64,000 nucleotides of DNA, taken from positions 144,051-208,050 of the forward strand of contig KV423956.1 of assembly GCA_001632435.1 (NCBI GenBank). The letters are read 5' to 3'. Position 1 is the stretch's first letter. Every line of letters begins with the position of its first letter. Position numbers and translations under genes: made by a program. Shown here in pieces: positions 61,972-64,000 of this stretch. The notes beneath the pieces are model-generated. The model was given only the letters and a program-made list of their open reading frames with translations. It searched no databases and was not told the DNA's origin. The stretch comes from Calocera cornea HHB12733 (Eukaryota; Basidiomycota; Dacrymycetes; Dacrymycetales; Dacrymycetaceae).

Positions 61972-64000
61972 ATGCCAGCAGCCGCGCTGGTGCACTGTCC
62001 CTGCGCACGATGCGGGGGCAAGCTCATCTCGCTGCCAACCCAGCGTCGACACCTCAAAGCGACGACTTCATCGTTCCTGGAGCGTGTCAGCAAGCCGCAA
62101 CGAAGGACGACCAAAGATACGCACCGCGAAGCCCAGCAGTTCCTCCGGAAGCTCGCCCGAGCACCTCAAGCACCTCCAGCACCTCAGAGACCTCCTCCTG
62201 GAGGGCTCGAGCTCGAGCTGGCCGCTGACTTCGATATCGACATGGTCGATGTCGATGCTATGCCGCCCCGAGGCATAGGCGTCGTATCGAGGTCCCTCGC
62301 GCGCCAAGTTGCGGCTGCGGACGTGTCAGAGGACGAGGAGGACGAGGAGGAAGAGGAGGAAGAGGAGGAAGAGGAGGAAGAGGACGATGAGGAAGAGGAG
62401 GAAGATGAGGAGGAGGAAGAGGTCGAGGGAGTCAACGACCAGCTCCTGATCGCTGTCAGAGCGATGCCCGGTGCGTCAGACCTCCCCCGAGCTCATTCCC
62501 CTGCTCATCCAGTGTAGATAACCTGTCCAACAATGATCAGAAGTGTTTCAAGGCGTTCAAAGCAAAGACCGAGGCGCACCTGAACATCGCCCAGTACAAT
62601 GTCCTCCACGACTCCTACCCCAGCACCTTCCCACCCCTCTCCGAAGTCGTCCAGCGCGTCAAGTTCGTATCTGACATCAAGGAAGTCAGCTACGACTGCT
62701 GTGTGAACTCGTGTGCGGCTTACACTGGGCTGCTCGCCGACCTGCAGCAGTGCCCGCACTGCAACGAGCCGCGCTTGAAGGACGGCAAGCCACGCAAGCA
62801 GTACAGGTACCTGCGGCTCATCCCTCAGCTGCAGGCCCAGTTCAACAATGAGCAGCGAGCAGAGCTGCTTACCTCGTACAGAGCCGGCCAGGACGTTGAC
62901 GCGCAGGTCATGTCCGACGTCTTCCAAGGTAGCCTGTACCGGGAGCTGTGCGAGCGCTACGTTGAGGTCAACGGCAAGACTCTGAAGACGAAATACTTCG
63001 ACGCACCGAGGGATATTGCCTTGTCGCTGTCGACAGATGGCTTTGCGCCGTTCAAGGGGCGCCGCTCGACGGCCTGGCCAACGATTCTCTTCAATTTGAA
63101 CCTGCCGCCAACGATACGCACTCACCTGGAGAACGTTATCTCCATCGGCTGCATCCCCGGCCCCCGCCAGATGAAAGACATCGACTCCTACCATTACCCG
63201 TTAGCAGAAGAGCTTGTGAAACTCGCGCACGGCGTCAAGACTTACGATGCGTCGAAGAAGGAGTTCTTCATCCTCCGCGCCCACCTTATTCTCCTGTTTG
63301 GCGACATGCCAGCTGTCGCCAAGCTGATGAACATGAAGGGCCACAACGGCGTCAAACCCTGCAGAATGTGCAATATTAGTGCCATTTGTGAAGTAGATGC
63401 ACGAGTAAGCGGCGTACCTTTGGATCGCTGCGCGTTCCCTCAGCAAGACGCCCTCCCCAACCTCCTCGACCCGCTCAACCTCCCCCTCCGCGCCCACGAT
63501 GCCTTCCTCGACGCTGCCGATCGAGTAGCCGGTGCTGCGACCAGCGCAGAGGCCGAGCGCATCGCCAAGGACACTGGCATCAAGGGCGTCAGCATCTGGA
63601 GCAACTTCGGCAGCGTCGTCTGGCCTACCTCATTCCCCCTCGACTTCATGCACCTCATCTTCGAAAACGTCACCCCGCTGCTCCTCGACCTCTGGCTGGG
63701 CGAGAACCGCCATTGCGACCCCGAGGAGGATGACTTTGTCCTGCCAAAGCACCTCTGGTCAGCAATCGGCAAGCAGATCGACGAGGGAGGGAGCACGATA
63801 CCTGGTGTCTTTGGACGCAGAGTCCCCAACCCCGTGCTCAAGCGCTTCGAGTACACCACAGAGGCTTACATGCTCTGGGTAACTCAAGTAGCACCTGTGG
63901 TATTGTCAAACAGGTTCGAGGACGCGGCGTACTATACTCACCTGGCCGTGCTCGCTACCTCGGTCAACGCCTGCCTCAGCTTCTCGTACCCCGCCGGCTT
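61972..64000 (+). CDS. Tnp2-type transposase (partial, runs off window)
   Basis: Starts at ATG 61972 (MPAAALVHCPCARCGGK). An intron at about 62,471-62,515 (GTGCGTCAG...GTGTAG) joins exon 1 to the catalytic region. The early part has a CxxC zinc-finger-like start and a polyglutamate tract (62,330-62,425). After the intron come YDCCVNSCAAYTG, LQQCPHCNEPR, then ARDIALSLSTDGFAPFKGR-type sequence (DAPRDIALSLSTDGFAPFK), WPTILFNLNLPPTIRTHLEN, IGCIPGPRQMKDIDSYHYPL, LFGDMPAVAKLMNMKGHNG and PTSFPLDFMHLIFENV. These follow the transposase_21 / Tnp2 pattern of CACTA transposases. The frame is open to the window end with no stop or frameshift, so the element may be recently active. Confidence 0.85.
62330..62430 (+). 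repeat. GAGGAAGAG-type repeat encoding polyglutamate in Tnp2
   Basis: GAGGAG, GAGGAA and GATGAG triplets encode about 30 Glu/Asp residues between the N-terminal domain and the catalytic region. Confidence 0.85.

Larger units (their letters stand above)
60045..64000. mobile_element. CACTA-type (EnSpm) DNA transposon, left end, right end outside window
   Basis: At 60045 the sequence begins CACTAGGACCCTATGAGTGG, the terminal motif of CACTA elements, possibly preceded by a CCA target duplication. Base composition changes abruptly from GC-rich to AT-rich for the next ~300 bases, which contain short repeats CTGATAAG / CTTATTATCAG in both orientations, as in CACTA subterminal regions. Two divergent genes follow: an accessory protein and a Tnp2 transposase. 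The second terminus was not seen and should lie beyond 64,000. Confidence 0.8.

Overview
The window is nuclear DNA from a filamentous basidiomycete, most likely a mushroom-forming Agaricomycete. The evidence is GC-rich, intron-dense genes with introns of about 45-70 bp, a DUF6593-type fragment, a two-cupin oxalate decarboxylase, a Tnp2-type transposase typical of that class, and several F-box genes. Splice donors are strongly biased to GTGCGT, and many introns share an extended branch-point context around ATATGCTRAC. Functions are inferred from motifs and family knowledge; no database search was possible. Exon joins were checked by reading frame for the genes where exons are listed.

Layout. 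0-19.9 kb is ordinary gene-dense housekeeping DNA: a DUF6593-like fragment, a coiled-coil protein, STE24 CAAX protease, a GPI-anchored cysteine-rich protein, SUMO, a polytopic membrane protein, a tRNA-Thr with tRNA-like relics, TOM70, a probable ORC6, a GH27 alpha-galactosidase, a microbial-type PARG (copy 1) and RRN11. 20.4-24.6 kb and 39.8-44.0 kb form an unusual repeat-rich zone. Three further PARG-domain paralogs (copies 2-4) sit in duplicated blocks. Copy 2 lies in one arm of an imperfect inverted segmental duplication and copy 3 in the other. Copy 4 is a tandem neighbour of copy 3. The left arm also carries an expanded minisatellite with a period of about 325 bp.

The 15 kb between the arms holds two low-complexity Ser/Pro genes (one membrane-anchored), the KIN1 polarity kinase and an F-box gene. 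44.2-53 kb returns to housekeeping genes: mitochondrial MTO1/GidA, a WHI2-like BTB protein, LTO1, a decayed SDR and DPH3. A small inverted-repeat element carrying degenerate telomere-like CCCTAA repeats separates MTO1 from WHI2. 53-60 kb has a small secreted protein, a hairpin-rich gene-poor stretch, oxalate decarboxylase and an F-box gene. From about 60,045 to the right edge lies a CACTA-type DNA transposon: a CACTA terminus, AT-rich subterminal repeats, an accessory gene and a divergent Tnp2 transposase that runs off the window.

The most interesting system is the four-member PARG-domain family. Its members differ at the catalytic GGG-X(6-8)-QEE signature (QEE, SEA, EEE, QEE). Three of them share a duplicated promoter and flanks, so this is a young local expansion with at least one probable pseudoenzyme and one copy that has lost its start codon.
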